Shown piece after piece: positions 12,453 to 25,103 of a DNA stretch of 64,000 nucleotides; positions within the stretch are counted from its first letter, which is position 1; each line of letters opens with the position of its first letter. This DNA is from Isoetes taiwanensis (lineage: Eukaryota; Streptophyta; Lycopodiopsida; Isoetales; Isoetaceae), in the NCBI GenBank assembly GCA_021234155.1, contig JAJEKV010000051.1, positions 2,790,754 to 2,854,753 of the forward strand, in the 5' to 3' direction. Under the pieces are notes generated by a model that was given only the letters and a program-made list of their open reading frames with translations, made no database searches and was not told the origin of the DNA. A program made the translations under genes and the position numbers.

Positions 12453-13082
12453 ACTGTGACATCTATTTGGTGGAGGTATCCAGCAAACACATCATTTCTG
12501 AAACCATAAAATATTGCTGATTTTGTAATTGGTTTGGCATAACTAATTGCGATTATGACTTATTACAGCAGTAAGGTGGCTGGCTGATACAAGCAGCTAT
12601 TTTTGGATAATGGCTGTTTCTGGATAATGGATTTGGGATATGGGATTTATTCCCAATAGGTTTGTCCAGTCTTTGGTATGCCATATTTCCAGCAAAATGA
12701 TATACGAGCAATTTTGAAGTTCAAGAAGAGGTATTTGGCAAAGGCATCTCTTCGGCAAACCAGGTTAGGCTGAATATTAATTGCTTTGCTTTCTATAAGA
12801 TCTGATTGTAGGATCAGTTTAACTAGTTGGTATTTATGGTCCATTGCGCCATAAAACCTCTACATGGCCTAGTATGCCAGATCTACCATTCTTATGGTAA
12901 AAAGGAATTTGGCCCACTGCGCCCTTACGCAAGCAAGCTGATATTACCACTTTACTAGTGGAAAAATGGAGTACATTTAGTTCTTTTCTTCTGGGTAAGG
13001 AAGTAGGACCCCTCCTTTTATAGGGGGGTCCTGCTCTCCTATAAAAATGATGGGTCCTACATCCTGAGGGAGGGATGTGGGA
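12453..13082 (+). repeat. GAA-bounded block, divergent copy 2 (630 bp)
   Basis: Distant version of the ~475-bp block. It starts with CTGTGACATCTATTTGGTGG, has the double hairpin at about 12996-13060 and ends GGGATGTGGGAG at the next GAA array. Confidence 0.7.
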
Positions 13083-13124
13083 GAAGAAGAAGAAGAAGAA
13101 GAAGAAGAAGAAGAAGAAGAAGAA
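13083..13124 (+). repeat. GAA array, 14 repeats
   Basis: Left flank is the block end; right flank equals that of 9273-9446. This is a chimeric junction centred on GAA. Confidence 0.95.
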
Positions 13125-16100
13125 ATTGATTCTTCAAAAAATATTGCACTGAAAATATTGCACTGAAATTGAGTGAGCCTAATTGAGCGAGGAACAAATT
13201 ATTTGATGGATATGCTTGCATATCTTTGGCATGCTCCTATTTGTTCTACAATTGATGACTACTTTAGTTCTATGTCTTTGCATATGGATGCAATAATGTT
13301 ATATTCTTTATAGGGAGAATATAGACCATTAAAGGAAAAGTGGCCTTTTGAGTTTACATAGGTCACACAAATATATGCCTTTATAGATTTTAAAGAGTCA
13401 ATCTTGTACTTGGATTGGGTAAGAATTTATTGGTAGTCTTAATTTGAAGATCCAATGATGTGACGTTTCATATACTCCATTGCAAAAAAAAGATCCTTGT
13501 AATTAATGTGCATGTCTCTTTTATAGTAGACACCTATGCATTTGACATATAAGTTGTTTGAGAACGTCCAAAAAGCATTTATTTGTGGCGGCAACATGGC
13601 AAGGCTAAAGCCAATTTCGTACATACACATACCAAGTTAAAAAAGTTAAAAAGGTAAAGGAGTTGTTGAGCTTTATTAAGGCATGGGCCGACGACCTATG
13701 CATAAAATGTGCCGCTAGGGTTTGATATACAAAAGTATTCTCATTTCAGTGGTGCAAATCCATGTATGGCGAGAAAGACCTTGTATGCGCTGTTATGCAA
13801 AAATCCGGGCTCTGGGTAGCGGATCTAGTGCCAAAATGGATATTGTGGTTTTTCGTGGCATTTTCGGCACTGCTTCGCTTCTGCTATAGAACAATATGAA
13901 TAGGATTCCAAAAGCCAATTTTAGAAGAGCTATCCTTATCAGGTTTGATGTCTTCTATTCTATGGCTACGGTTAAAAGTTACACATTTAGGCCTTCCACA
14001 AAAATAGCTTAAATGTCATAGTTTTGTCTTGGATTTGCATATCTCAGATGCTGGTATATGATATCACGTTTCGTCTTCAAATGGAGAAGTGGCTCTGTTG
14101 CCAAAAGTAATACAGCTGGAGCTTGTGAGCAAATGCAAAATAATGGCTATAGGAGCGCCAATAACCAGGTTTGATATGTTTATTGGCTTGTCAATGAGAT
14201 GGGAAAACGTTACTTCATCTCGCTTTAGTTTATAGTAGTATTAGTTATGCTTCATCTCAGATTGGCTATGAATGAAAATAATCTGGCTTCTATTGTGAAA
14301 ATAACAATAGGATATGGCCTTTTTATTGTGAAAATAACAGCAGGCTTTTTGTTGTTTGCTGGCTTTATTGGTAAATACATAAGTGGTTAATAAGCCTCAA
14401 TAATAGAGTAGTGCCTCAATCTAAAGACCTCTATATATTGGGCTTCTGAAAGCAAACTGAGGTCCCAATAGGAAATGGTATTTCCTTTATTTAGAATCTG
14501 TACACATCATCATGGTATTTTATTGGCTACATAATGTGACCAGATACAAATGCCATTAGAAATACATGATTATGATGCCATTTGAAAGCCCAACTTGGTA
14601 ATAAATGCTTGGGGCTGAATATGACGTTCCCATGCATATAATCCTCCCTTTTTGGTAGTGTTTACAGGAATTAGTTTTTGCCGTTGTGCAGGGACAAATA
14701 GGCTGCCTTGGTAACAAGCTATATCAATATTGTTGATGTTATGCATGCCACTAAATCCCAGTTTGTCATCACAGGTTTTAAGATATGATAGTTTTATTAT
14801 CATGGATATGGTTCTATCCCAATTCCTTTTGTGTGGAATAGAGGGTGTTTGAGCTTAGGATAGGTGACCTGCTGATGTTCACCCTTGTAAATGTATCTTT
14901 ATAATGATTGAGGGGAAGTAAAAACGATGGTTTAGCAGCCTTAGTCTATCTAAGAATAGTGCATACTGCTGAACTAATTTTATGCACACTTGCTTGTGTT
15001 AAGGATATCTGATTGCTCAAACAATGAGGCCTGCTACAATAAAGACAAAGCTGTGGTAGGTTAGCTTGAGTTAATGATTCACTCTCTTATATTTTTTAGG
15101 GGTAATCTGAAACATAACAAGATCGTACCATGCTGTTTGGTAAGACAGCAGACATATACTTTTGTGTTCACTTGATACTACCCTATCAAGCAAGAATTTG
15201 GCACTTTATTTGTGTCTTTATCAATTCATGTTCATGATATGATCAACTGGGCCAGTGTAAACAACCAATAATGGTTATATCTGTTTCTGTTAATTAAAGC
15301 TCTTAAGTCTTGTAACTCTAGTTTTGATCTAGAGGCATCTATTTACTGAAAATAATAGGTGAAGGGCGAAGAGCCAGAGTGTTCTATAGCTTACCTGACG
15401 CCCCTTGTATAGTTACCATGAAACTTGCTAACTTATGCATTGTTTGGGTGCAGGTAACCGGAACACTCTCTCCTGGTTTTGTTTTCAGTAGGAACATGTG
15501 CACATTGGTGGTTCACGAGAAGATATGTGGCCAAGGTCATGTGCGCAACAAATAAATTGGTGAGACCTGACTGATTTGGGGTTGTTACCATGAAAAAAGT
15601 GAGGCCTATGCTGGCATAATGGTTTATGGCATTGCAATACTCCATTTTGAAACTGATCGGTAGATTTCCTTGGCTGATTTGCATAATTGCATAATGTGAA
15701 AGAAAACTTTTATTGTAAAGAACAATTGAATGACTTAGGAAAGAATTATTGATTTATTTATCTTCCAATGAATTAGTGAAATACAAGTGGATTTTATTGA
15801 AATATTAAAGGCTCTTATGAACCAAAAAAATATATTATTGTACATGGAAATATATGAGTGAATGCAAATTATCTGTTAAGAATTGGACTGAAATTCCTTT
15901 GACAATATATTCCAGAAACGTTACATATGAATTCTGTATTAGTATATGAGAAGTTGAGAAGAGTGATTACATTTGAATTATTACTTATACATGGGAGTAA
16001 GAGTACCTGATGTGGCCTGGCTTAAAAACCCAGGGTAGATATTGGGAAACATGTGCTCACATTGAACGAAGTCGTTTAAATGTTTTTTAAACTTTAACTG

Positions 16101-16126
16101 TACATAGTCTTTGTGAGAACATCATC
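13125..16126 (+). repeat. 3.0-kb segmental duplication, copy 2
   Basis: Partner of 9447-12443, with short indels, several in homopolymers. No intact gene. Confidence 0.93.
15361..15459 (+). repeat. C-type foldback and splice-like motif, copy 2
   Basis: Duplicate of 11676-11770 with an intact GGGTGCAGGTAACC end. Confidence 0.55.
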
Positions 16127-16162
16127 GAAGAAGAAGAAGAAGAAGAAGAAGAAGAAGAAGAA
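16127..16162 (+). repeat. GAA array, 12 repeats
   Basis: Left flank equals 12.44 kb; right flank (AAAAGGATGCTTATG) is new. A duplication break falls here. Confidence 0.95.
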
Positions 16163-18674
16163 AAAGGATGCTTATGATTTTGACTTGTAGTGAGCCTTAT
16201 ATGCAGTTGAAAAAGAGGTTACATAGCTATTGGAAACTGGAGAATTTATTCATTGATGAAATACATAGCATACGTTGCAAACATTTTCAACTATGAGGTA
16301 TGAAAATTGTCCTAGATGTGTACTTATTTCCTATGGGGTACTTTTCAAAAGGGAGAAAAAGAAAATATGAGATATGATTCGACTATGGATATGAAGGACT
16401 ATGACTTCCATTTGGAAAAAGGTAATAAAGTAAAAGTAGTAGTTTGATATTTGTACAATATTACATTACTTCGTTTCTTGCAAAATAGTGACTACGCTTT
16501 TATAAGGAGATGCTCCTTCCTTTATTAGTGGCAACAATTAAAACCTTGTGGCTGGTGTACGGAAAAAGGCAAGATGCGATATCCAAGATATTCTACCAAA
16601 AAGCTTGACTTTATTGTGATTTCATAGCTTGAACCGGAATCGTCATTTAATATGTCATTTAATATGGATAAAGTTTTGGGGCCTTGGCTAGCATTGCTAG
16701 AATGCGGTTATTGTTTTTTATGGATTTCGGAGAAAAAAATACTCCCGGACTTTGATTGGCCTTTGATACCAAAGCCAAAGATGTGGCGCCATGCAAGATA
16801 GTGGCCTTAGCATATCCCTAAAGAATCCGCATATTCACATGCCGCTGTGCAAAATCGTGGAGCTTAGAGCTCATATTCTGCTTTGCAAAAACCTTGGACC
16901 TTGAAGCTCAGGGGATACGATTCCATTGGGCATGCTGTTTCGTTAGTGGAAGTATGGTCCTAGAAAAGCATTTGGTATTCTTGAGCATAATGTGGGCTTC
17001 AGCTATACATCCTGCTACACAAATGCTGCTCATATTATGAAGATACAAGTGGAAAGAAAGTTTCGTGGAGACATATGGAGCTAGGAGCAAATAGTAACTG
17101 GGCCTCCTCATATTCAGGTTTAGATCTCATATTTTAGCTGGACTGATTATCCATTTGGTGATTTAGTTACTGCTTAAAATGATGCCATGGCAGAATACAT
17201 GAATACGTTGAAGGTTATACTCCATCTTCTTGCTTTGATGATGCAGATATTGTGTAACTGCATAGAGATAAATCCAAAAATGTTTCTGAATAAATGGAAG
17301 GATTTAAGATATGCTTTGTTCTTGTCGATCTGCTGCATAAAAGCTAGGCTAGAAATACCCATGAAAGCTAAGCTTGTTGTTGGTCGATAGGGACTTATAT
17401 GCTTTGCTCTTCCTCTATGTTGGCGTCTTCAATTCTAGAGTACAATTGTCACTTGCATGCGTACCTAATGTTCATCGCAGCTTAGATAGATAAGTTTTCT
17501 TGTGTAGGCAGCTTGCTTTAGCCTTTTAGTTTTGCATGCATTTGGTTAAACGGCGCTGGCAGATAGGTATTTGCTCACTGTGGCATATTATTATTGCTCA
17601 CTTGTGCTGGATTTTAGCTAGGCTTGGCTCTTAGACGTTGGCTTAGGTGTAGTTGTTTGCTCCTTAGATTATGTCTTTTTGCTTATGGTTCATGCATCTA
17701 CAAGCAAACACTTTTCAAGGTAAAAACGTTGCTTGGGTTGTTTTATTTTATGGTAGTGGGTGCCATGGACTTTCTGGTCTATGTTAAAACCTGCAGTTTA
17801 TGAGCCAGCAATAGCTAAACTATTTGCTTTTTTGCTAATGATGGGCTCTTAAGAAATGAGTGATCTATTGTAATCCAAGTGTCTTAATATCTTATGTCTG
17901 TTGCCTTACTTTGCTAAAGTGCAGCATTTATCAACGTTAAATGTTTATAAGTCCAAGAATTTTGGCTATCATGCTACAAGGATCTTGGCATATTCTGGCT
18001 TGATATGCTTCTAATAATTCAGGTGTAAAGGTGTCTGTGGTAAGCAGTTCATTGCTTGCATTTTACACATAACAATCTGGTAACTTATTATTGGGTTGCG
18101 ATCTTATTCGTTGTCTATTTTCAACGTACATGATAAACTAGAGTTGAAGGGCGAAGAGCCAGAAAGTCTAAATGCTTACCTGTCATCCCTTGCTGCGTTA
18201 CCATATTTTGCTAACTGTAGTATTGGTTGGATGCAGGTAACCTAGGCTTTCTCTACTTGGAGTTTGTCATTGTTTTCATATGCATACGGGTGCATTTTGA
18301 GACGATAGTACTGCTGTTGCAATTGAAGAAGACTATGATAATGGTCTCTATTTGGTGAGATCTTTTCAAATTCAGCTTAATGTATTATTTGGGTTATTAA
18401 ATAATACAACAGAACTTGAAAACAGAATCAGTATGGTGTATGCTGAAATTGTAAAAAATAGAGGGGCACTATTTTGCTGCTTTTCAATAGAAATTTTTTA
18501 TTCTCATATATGCTGTTTCAAAAGAAAGTTTAGAATAACTGGTTGAACGTCTTTGGTGCCTATGCTGTGGCCTGGTTAAAACCCAGGGTGGATATGTAGG
18601 GCTGTTTTTTCCTTGAATGTAATCATAATATGTTTAAATAATATGTTTTGACGTAATCTGGGAAAGAACATATA
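16163..18674 (+). repeat. Divergent third copy of the 2.17-kb unit
   Basis: Between about 16.6 and 18.1 kb it is recognisably but distantly related to 4779-9114. From about 18.12 to 18.5 kb it is nearly identical to 8.72-9.09 kb, which suggests gene conversion or a later exchange. It includes a B-type foldback (18146-18242). A 67-codon frame (17187-17390) is open, but I find no family for it and its homologues are broken. Confidence 0.8.
18146..18242 (+). repeat. B-type foldback and splice-like motif, copy 3
   Basis: Near-identical to 8741-8838. Confidence 0.55.
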
Positions 18675-18836
18675 GAAGAAGAAGAAGAAGAAGAAGAAGA
18701 AGAAGAAGAAGAAGAAGAAGAAGAAGAAGAAGAAGAAGAAGAAGAAGAAGAAGAAGAAGAAGAAGAAGAAGAAGAAGAAGAAGAAGAAGAAGAAGAAGAA
18801 GAAGAAGAAGAAGAAGAAGAAGAAGAAGAAGAAGAA
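18675..18836 (+). repeat. GAA array, 54 repeats
   Basis: Uninterrupted; left flank as at 9.27 kb, right flank new (ATTGTTGGTAAGGC). Confidence 0.97.
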
Positions 18837-20496
18837 ATTGTTGGTAAGGCAAATTAATTCAGTGAAAAATGAGGGTTTGACCTCATATGCACAATATGAG
18901 TGCAAAAACATAAGATCTTTCTTAAATGGGCATGTAACTATGTACTAACAAGGTACCTCCAATGGTTTGCCATGGGAAATTGCAAAACCATTACCAAACA
19001 AGACAAAAATAAAATGGTCCAGGTTCCATTACCAAAGATAGCTTTTATTTTTAAGTCTTTAATATGTTGGGCTGAAAAGTGCCTAGTAAGCAATGCTACA
19101 ATTAGAAATAATTTCACCTAAGGTGATGGGTTGGTGGAGTAAAGGCATTAAATGATATGCCAAGTGCAATAATTGCTTGCTTCTCTTTGCATGGTTTTAT
19201 ATCCATTAAAAGATGTGGACACCTATGTAGAAAAATACTATTTGAAAAGAAATGCTTGCTCTTCTCTGCAGGGTTTCATATCCATTAAAAAGTGGGTTTC
19301 GTATCCACTAGGGTATGATGTGGTTAGATATTGGAAATATTCTAAAGAAAATTGAGTTGGGCTTGTAAAAGTGGCTAAGAAACGCATGTCATTAAAGGAA
19401 AATTAAAGGAAAGGTAAACACTTGGATATTCGAATTATTATAAGGCTTCTTAAATTTGTTAAAAAATCGAAAATGGGTGCACCCTTTTGGTGACATCATT
19501 ATATTAGCTATATATAAAAGGATTTTTTGAGGGCATGCATATATGCCACATCTAAGCTTTATAGAAAATATCTTGCATGTACTTTTTGGAAAGAATTTGG
19601 GGCTTTCATTAGCTTTTCCATCTCCATTTTGAGCAATATGTGAAGCGATTGCTTTTTTGTTTTGCATGTCATGTGGCCATGTGTTAAGATGCAAAAGATA
19701 AAAAGAGAGATATGGAAAAATCCTTGGTATTTTTACAGGGTCATTTTTTAATGGAGTCGACTCCTGGAATGGGCAGTAGACATTTATTTAGCATTTTGGG
19801 CCTCTGTTTGGCGCCAAATGTCCGCCTTATAGTGTCGAATATGGTTATGGCTTTAACCTTAGCCGAGTATGGATGAAACAGGCAGATCGGATTTGCTACA
19901 AGCTGGATTCGGCATGGCCAAATGAGCCAAGTTCATGCACTGATGTGGTTTACTTGCTACCGGATTTTGCATCTTGGGATCATTGCATTACATAAGGATT
20001 TGAGAATGGTAATCATTCAGGAGAGATTGCACTATACTGGAATCTTGAAGGTACCATTTTGTTTTTGCCATTTAAACGTGTTTCTTCATGTTAGTGCTCT
20101 AGATATGCAATACCCTGACCAGAATGATAATGTTAAGGCTTCGGTTAGATGCCTAATGCAAACTTTCGGCTTTTATCAAGAGCCTTATCCTCACTGCAGA
20201 AGCATTTGTTAGATCACTATTCTTTGGAGCATATGTAGCATGGTTGCTCTGCTTCAAAAAGATCGCATAGAAGGATTTGGAATGGAAATGACGGGCAAGG
20301 AGCTATAACGGAGCTCTCCTATACAGGTCTGGCCATATATTTAACTGTTAAAATTTCGTCTTGATTCCATTTCCTAGTTTCTAGCCCTGGTTCAAAAACA
20401 ATATGGGTATGTTCATCCTTTTCTTTGCAACACTGGATTGGAATCGGTTTTAGATCTATTGTCTGATTAACATCTGGTCTGTACTTAAGCTGCTTT

Positions 20497-20499
<3 letters not shown>
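18837..20499. other. Single-copy stretch with exon-like pieces
   Basis: No partner copy in the window. It holds an 82-bp imperfect tandem repeat (about 19171-19290) and a GGCGCC...CCGCC motif at about 19809. An open stretch at 19922-20050 ends at a GT donor. Its peptide (…GIIALHKDLRM…) resembles the exon-like stretch at 52754-52880 (…GWIALHKRIEI…). No complete gene is supported. Confidence 0.55.
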
Positions 20500-20527
<28 letters not shown>

Positions 20528-20574
20528 AAGAAGAAGAAGAAGAAGAAGAAGAAGAAGAAGAAGAAGAAGAAGAA
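20500..20574 (+). repeat. GAA array, 25 repeats
   Basis: Flanks (TGCTTTTAAG / GATGCTCTTCGAG) are not shared with any other array in the window. Confidence 0.96.
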
Positions 20575-20989
20575 GATGCTCTTCGAGTCTTCATATCTTC
20601 AAATTTTGAGATCTTGCTTTTACTTATGCTGATACTGCAAGTTATGTGCTTTGGTTTGACATAGAGCATCAAAATGGACTGAATGCCTTGTGTAGGGTGG
20701 ATCATACAATATAGCCAATAATGTCATAAAGGTTTGACAGATGCGGCTTGCCTCCTAGTGCCTTAAAATTTACAAAGCTCCTTTGAATGGTTTTGTTGAA
20801 AAAAAGCTCATTTGAATGGGTATTTCCAATGTACTTATATGGATAGGTGACCATTGAATTTCTCAAATGGCATACCATATCTAAATATTGAAATATTTAA
20901 TTGCTTTCAATGTCAAATGTTGGAATATTTGGAACTTGGTGAAAAAAGATAACCACATTAATTATTATTGATGTGTCTTTGGATATTAC
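20575..20989. other. AT-rich stretch, nothing recognised
   Basis: Unique AT-rich sequence between a GAA array and a GC-rich retroelement fragment. No gene or RNA motif seen. Confidence 0.5.
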
Positions 20990-21597
20990 TTTATGGAGAC
21001 GAATTGCTTTGTATACCTCCCTTATCAGGCAGCCCGAGCGGATGCAGTGATGGATGGCGTTGGAGCAGCGGCAGTGAAGGATGGCGCCATTGTTGTGTGA
21101 TACTTTGAGTGGATGTCCGCTTGGCGGGAAGTCTTTGGCGCCTGGCCCTTGGCTGGTGGATGGGTGAGGAGGCACCTCCGATGGGCGATTTCCACGGCGG
21201 TTTTTTCGGCGCCGCCTTCCCCGCGGTAATGCAGGCGATTGGCGTTGGGGGGCGCTCATTTTCCAAAGACCGGTTGTGAAGAGGTTACGGTTCGGAGTTG
21301 CTTGGTGAAGTTTTGCCTGCTGGAGGTATGAAGGTATGCTTGTTGCTTGTGCAACAACATGGATTTTTGGATCGGTGGCGACCATAGTCATCCTGGCAAC
21401 GGTTTTTTCCCGTGTGTGGTTTTAATCCGGGTCATGATGGTTGTGTTCTAGCTCACGTTGTGTTTTGGTTTAAGGGCTTCGGCCCATGTTCTTGTTTGGA
21501 CTTCGGTCCAGGACTTCGGTCCCTTATGTACTTGGTCCCATAACCCGATTGGGTTCCGTGGACGTTAAAATTTTTTCCTTCCTTCCTTCCTTCCTTA
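20990..21597 (+). mobile_element. Retroposon (LINE-like) 3' fragment with TTCC tail
   Basis: A GC-rich island in AT-rich surroundings that ends in a (TTCC)n tail (about 21577-21596). Its last ~60 bases before the tail (TGTACTTGGTCCCATAACC, then TCCGTGGACGTTAAAAT) match the 3' end of the minus-strand LINE fragment at 53.17 kb (TGTACTTGGGTCCCATAGG, TCCGTGGACGATAAAAT). This suggests two families that share a 3' end recognised by the same reverse transcriptase. It also has GGCTTCGGCC and GGACTTCGGTCC hairpin motifs (about 21476-21520). No intact protein frame on the + strand. The two opposite-strand frames here are probably incidental. Confidence 0.6.
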
Positions 21598-22465
21598 ACT
21601 TATCTTTTGGAAAAAAGGTTGCTTTAACCTGAAGCAAGATGTGGGTCAACATGCATGTATATTTGCATGTTGACATGTGGGTCACCATGCAAGCGTATTT
21701 GCATGCCTCTTTTTTCTTAGCATATATCTTGTGCAAGCGCTCATTTTTCATATGGTACTCTATGGTACCATTAGAGGATTTCGATGTGTGCAAAGTGGAA
21801 CAAGGTTGTAAAAATTGAAAAAAGTTGAGATTACATATAAGGATGGTATATCTCTTAACGAAATGCATGTATATGCCCAATATACAAATATACAGAGTAT
21901 GGAAGACGTGTATTTTGGCGCCCAAATGAAAGCAGCGTAGCCGCTACAGAATAGAAGCCGCTTCTGAAAATCTTGGCTCTGCCTTGCAAATTGGTCACGG
22001 AGGCAAAAGCCGATCTATTTTCTAGCTTCTATGTAGATACGGAGGTGCTAAACTACTCTTCAAGCGATAAGGCATGAAATCATTGTGCAGATCAATAGCT
22101 TTCTTCTTACAGAAAGATAAGTATCTGACTATCAAAAACTTGATTTCTAGATGTTTATGAAAGTTCTATGGCAATCGATGTACATGGCTCTGATGCAAAT
22201 ATTGGATTTCCCTGATATGGATCCTGATTTTTTATTCAAAAAGGCTTCCATAAATCTTGTATAAGGTTATGAATGAGCCCTTTGCTATAAGGGGCTTATC
22301 CTAGTTACGTTTGCAGTAAGCTTAGTGCTTCAGGCTCAAACGAATACGGACCACTATGGTTTTGAATAAGGTATGATACACTATTTTATGCTTTTATGCT
22401 TTATCAAAATATTGTGGTTGCTCAAGCCTCTGCCAAAAACAGAATACTTATATGGGTTGTTTTAT
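21598..22465. other. AT-rich stretch without a recognised gene
   Basis: Contains a short direct repeat of TGTGGGTCAACATGCA / TGTGGGTCACCATGCA (about 21640-21695) and a GGCGCCC...GCCGC motif at 21919-21950. An opposite-strand frame (21524-21925) has no family match and overlaps the retroposon tail. Confidence 0.5.
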
Positions 22466-23275
22466 CCAAGGCTGTGCGGGGGGGAGCGGACGGGGGGGAG
22501 GACGATGAGGCGGACCCAGCTATATATCCAGCTAAGTGCATATCTCCCATCTCTCCTGATTCGTACACATTAGCTTCTCAAAATAGTCAGAAATATACTA
22601 TGTTCATACCGTTTATGAAATAAATTATAAACTATGTAGTATTCAAATGTATGATTGATCTGGACGAAAGAGAAACAGATAGAAATCGGTGCATGAGCAT
22701 GACACAACACTATTAGACTAGGACAGATCGTTGCTATAAATTGGAATTCAAGGTAGATAAAGGAATGGTAACTAACGCACAAGCAGCACAAATGTAGAAT
22801 CTGAGGAGGACAGGGAAGAGGAGCTTCGAAGGTTCGAGCGACGAGATGATTCAAAATCTCTCGAGCCGTTGAGAAACAAGAATATTCATAGAATAAAATA
22901 AATCAAAAATGAGAAAAATTAATTAATGAATTTAGAAACAACGAGGGCGAAACGTGGCAAAGCGGAGGAATAACATCGGGAGACGGCCGAACGGCAAAGA
23001 ATAGGGCGCGTGGCGAGGGAAATATGAGTAAGAATAGGGCGCGTGGCACACCGGAGAGGAGGGTCGTAAACCAACGAACAGGGTAGAAATGATCATGACA
23101 GCTACAGATAGCCATAATAATGAGTAGTATAGAGAGAATAGGGAAGGTACACATGTCAGGTATAGGGCCAAGGATGTGCGGCGGAGATTAACAGACGAAA
23201 ATCTTGGGACAGGATAGGACAAGACTGGCATTTAAGACAGACGGCTGGAATTCAGTAGGCGGGAAATCAGACATA
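22466..23275. other. GC-richer tract upstream of the LINE
   Basis: Starts with a G-rich stretch (22477-22502). Two copies of AAGAATAGGGCGCGTGGC lie about 35 bp apart (about 22997 and 23031). It may be the outer 5' part of the LINE or an older insertion; no coding gene seen. Confidence 0.4.
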
Positions 23276-23282
23276 ATTTCGT

Positions 23283-23314
23283 AAACCCTAAATATCCTAA
23301 AACCCTATATATAA
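23283..23314 (+). promoter_or_regulatory. Telo-box and TATA box
   Basis: AAACCCTAA (23283-23291) is the plant telo-box. TATATATAA (23306-23314) is a good TATA box 162 bp before an ATG at 23476. Together they look like a plant Pol II core promoter. Confidence 0.5.
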
Positions 23315-23475
23315 CGGTGATAACGAGGAGAAGAGTGATAGTGAAGGCGCCCCTTTTAGAATTTAGAAATTAGTCTCTCCGGTCCGCTTGAGCGCCTAAT
23401 CCTGAGGCGCTGGAAATCCGGCCGGGCAAAGAAGCGCCAACAAGTCCTAGCAATCGTCACAGATCAGAAGCAAAT

Positions 23476-24034
23476 ATGGATAAGGGGAAAAAGGTTCTCG
23501 TGAAGGTAGATGGGGAGCAGAAAATTGGCAAAAAGCGTCCCAACTCCAGGCACCCGGGTGAAACTTGCGGTGCCATTCAATCCTGGGTTGGAGAGCTCAA
23601 CCCGTGGTGTATCTCGCCGACGGTTGTATGTGCACGGCGAGGGGCTTGCCTTCATGCATCACATTGCGGCCCGAAAGTGCACCGCTTATGCATCTTGTGA
23701 CGAAATTCACCATGCTTTCAGTCCATGCGGGATAACCCGGTATACTCTAGGGTTGCTTGAAGTACTCGGAGTTTTAGGCGACAAAAACGATTCGGTGAGG
23801 CGCCAAGACATAGATCGCACAATGCAATGCTTCAATAGACTGCAGGTTCACGCCGCCATACAAAGGTCGTCGAGCTACCAGCACAATCTTCTGGTGTGTG
23901 ATTTCGGCAAGGTCTGTATTTACTGCTGTGAGAAGAATCCCGTCGATTTCTTATGTCGGGCGTATATGGGGAGGAATCTCGAAAAAGTTAAAAAGATCGG
24001 GGAACCATCAGAGGACAAGAAGCTAAAGCATTAG
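23476..24034 (+). CDS. Orphan ORF, unrecognised protein (possible frameshift near its start)
   Basis: I do not recognise this protein. The longest frame runs from ATG 23510 to 24034 (174 aa). An upstream ATG at 23476, in good context (A at -3, G at +4), opens a different frame with a Lys-rich start (MDKGKKVLVKVDGEQK). A one-base shift near 23540 would join the two, so either 23510 is the true start or the locus is shifted. The product is basic at the N terminus, rich in Cys and His in the middle (HHIAARKCTAYASCDEIHH) and has Lys/Glu at the end. No signal peptide or membrane span is evident. It sits 162 bp downstream of a TATA box and is followed by a pyrimidine-rich stretch that looks like a 3' UTR. 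It could be a host gene, or an accessory ORF of the LINE that begins 1-2 kb downstream. Confidence 0.45.
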
Positions 24035-25099
24035 TTATGGGCAGGGAAGAAATCGGATAAGTATGAAGCCAAGGGAGGACCGAGCATTGGCAAGCCATGC
24101 TCTCCTTTTGTGCCACTTTCTTTCCTTCTTTCTTACTTTTCTCTTTTTATCTTCTGGCCGTTTATCCTTTTATCTTCTATACCTGTTTGCCCTCTTCAAC
24201 TTCTCGTTTTTACGCTTTACGTTTTTGTTTTCTATTGTGCTTTCAAAAACAGCCCTTTGTTCAAAACGACTTCGAGTTCGTGTTCGGGAGCGACATCGAC
24301 TTTTAGATGATCTGAAGGGAAACAAATGATTGTTTGTATGTACGCATGAAAAATTTTGTGTAAGAATGGAAAAAAAAGACAAACAATGGTCGTGGAGAGA
24401 AGAACTCGTCTTAATGTAGACTTTTTTCATTAAATATAAAATCGGATGATACCCCATAGTAACTTTGCGTCACATTATCGGTTATTCTTTCCCTAAAGCA
24501 AAAGAGACGCACAACATAAGCGTATTTAAGTGAACTAATATGAGGTAGTTAAACTAAGCGAGATAACAAATGTAAGCGAGAATGCCCGATACTGACTTGA
24601 GGGACACGAAGAACATATTGGATGATACACAACAACTTAGCTAAGCTGTCATGAAGAAGCATATAAGCGGGTTGGCGTAAAACACGATTGAAGACAAAGG
24701 AGGACATGTGAGTAAGGTGGTAGCGACCCCGGACCCCGGACATGGGCCCACGGGGAGGCCACGAGAACTATAGAAATATAATAATAATAGAAGTATAGTA
24801 ATATAATAAGGGGTATGGAAGGTCGAATGTAAAAGTATGTAAAAGTATAATATATAGATGACGTCAAGGATGCATCGAGGTTGTGAGATATCAAGGAAAG
24901 ATATTAAGAAGAAGGATGACGAAAACACTCAAAAGTAAGGGAAAATACAAAATAATGGGTGATGGTAAGTGGAGGATAGAAAGGGAACAAGAATAATTTG
25001 ACAGAGATAATAAGCCCGTAAGAGATACAAGCGGAGGGAGACCGATGAAAAGACACCAGAAGCAAGCAGAGAACAAAATGATTTCGCTCTTTCTTAGTA
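24035..25099. other. Pyrimidine-rich then AT-rich spacer
   Basis: About 24105-24245 is strongly pyrimidine-rich on the + strand and may be the 3' UTR of the preceding ORF. The rest has short frames in several phases but nothing I can assign. Confidence 0.4.
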
Positions 25100-25103
25100 A
25101 AAA

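Noticed and set aside
17187-17390. 67-codon frame MAEYMNTLK...
   Set aside because: Homologous stretches in the 2.17-kb copies (about 5.67 and 7.84 kb) are interrupted by stops, so there is no support for a current gene.
20897-21391. 164-codon minus-strand frame
   Set aside because: It lies antisense to the retroposon fragment and shows no recognisable domain.
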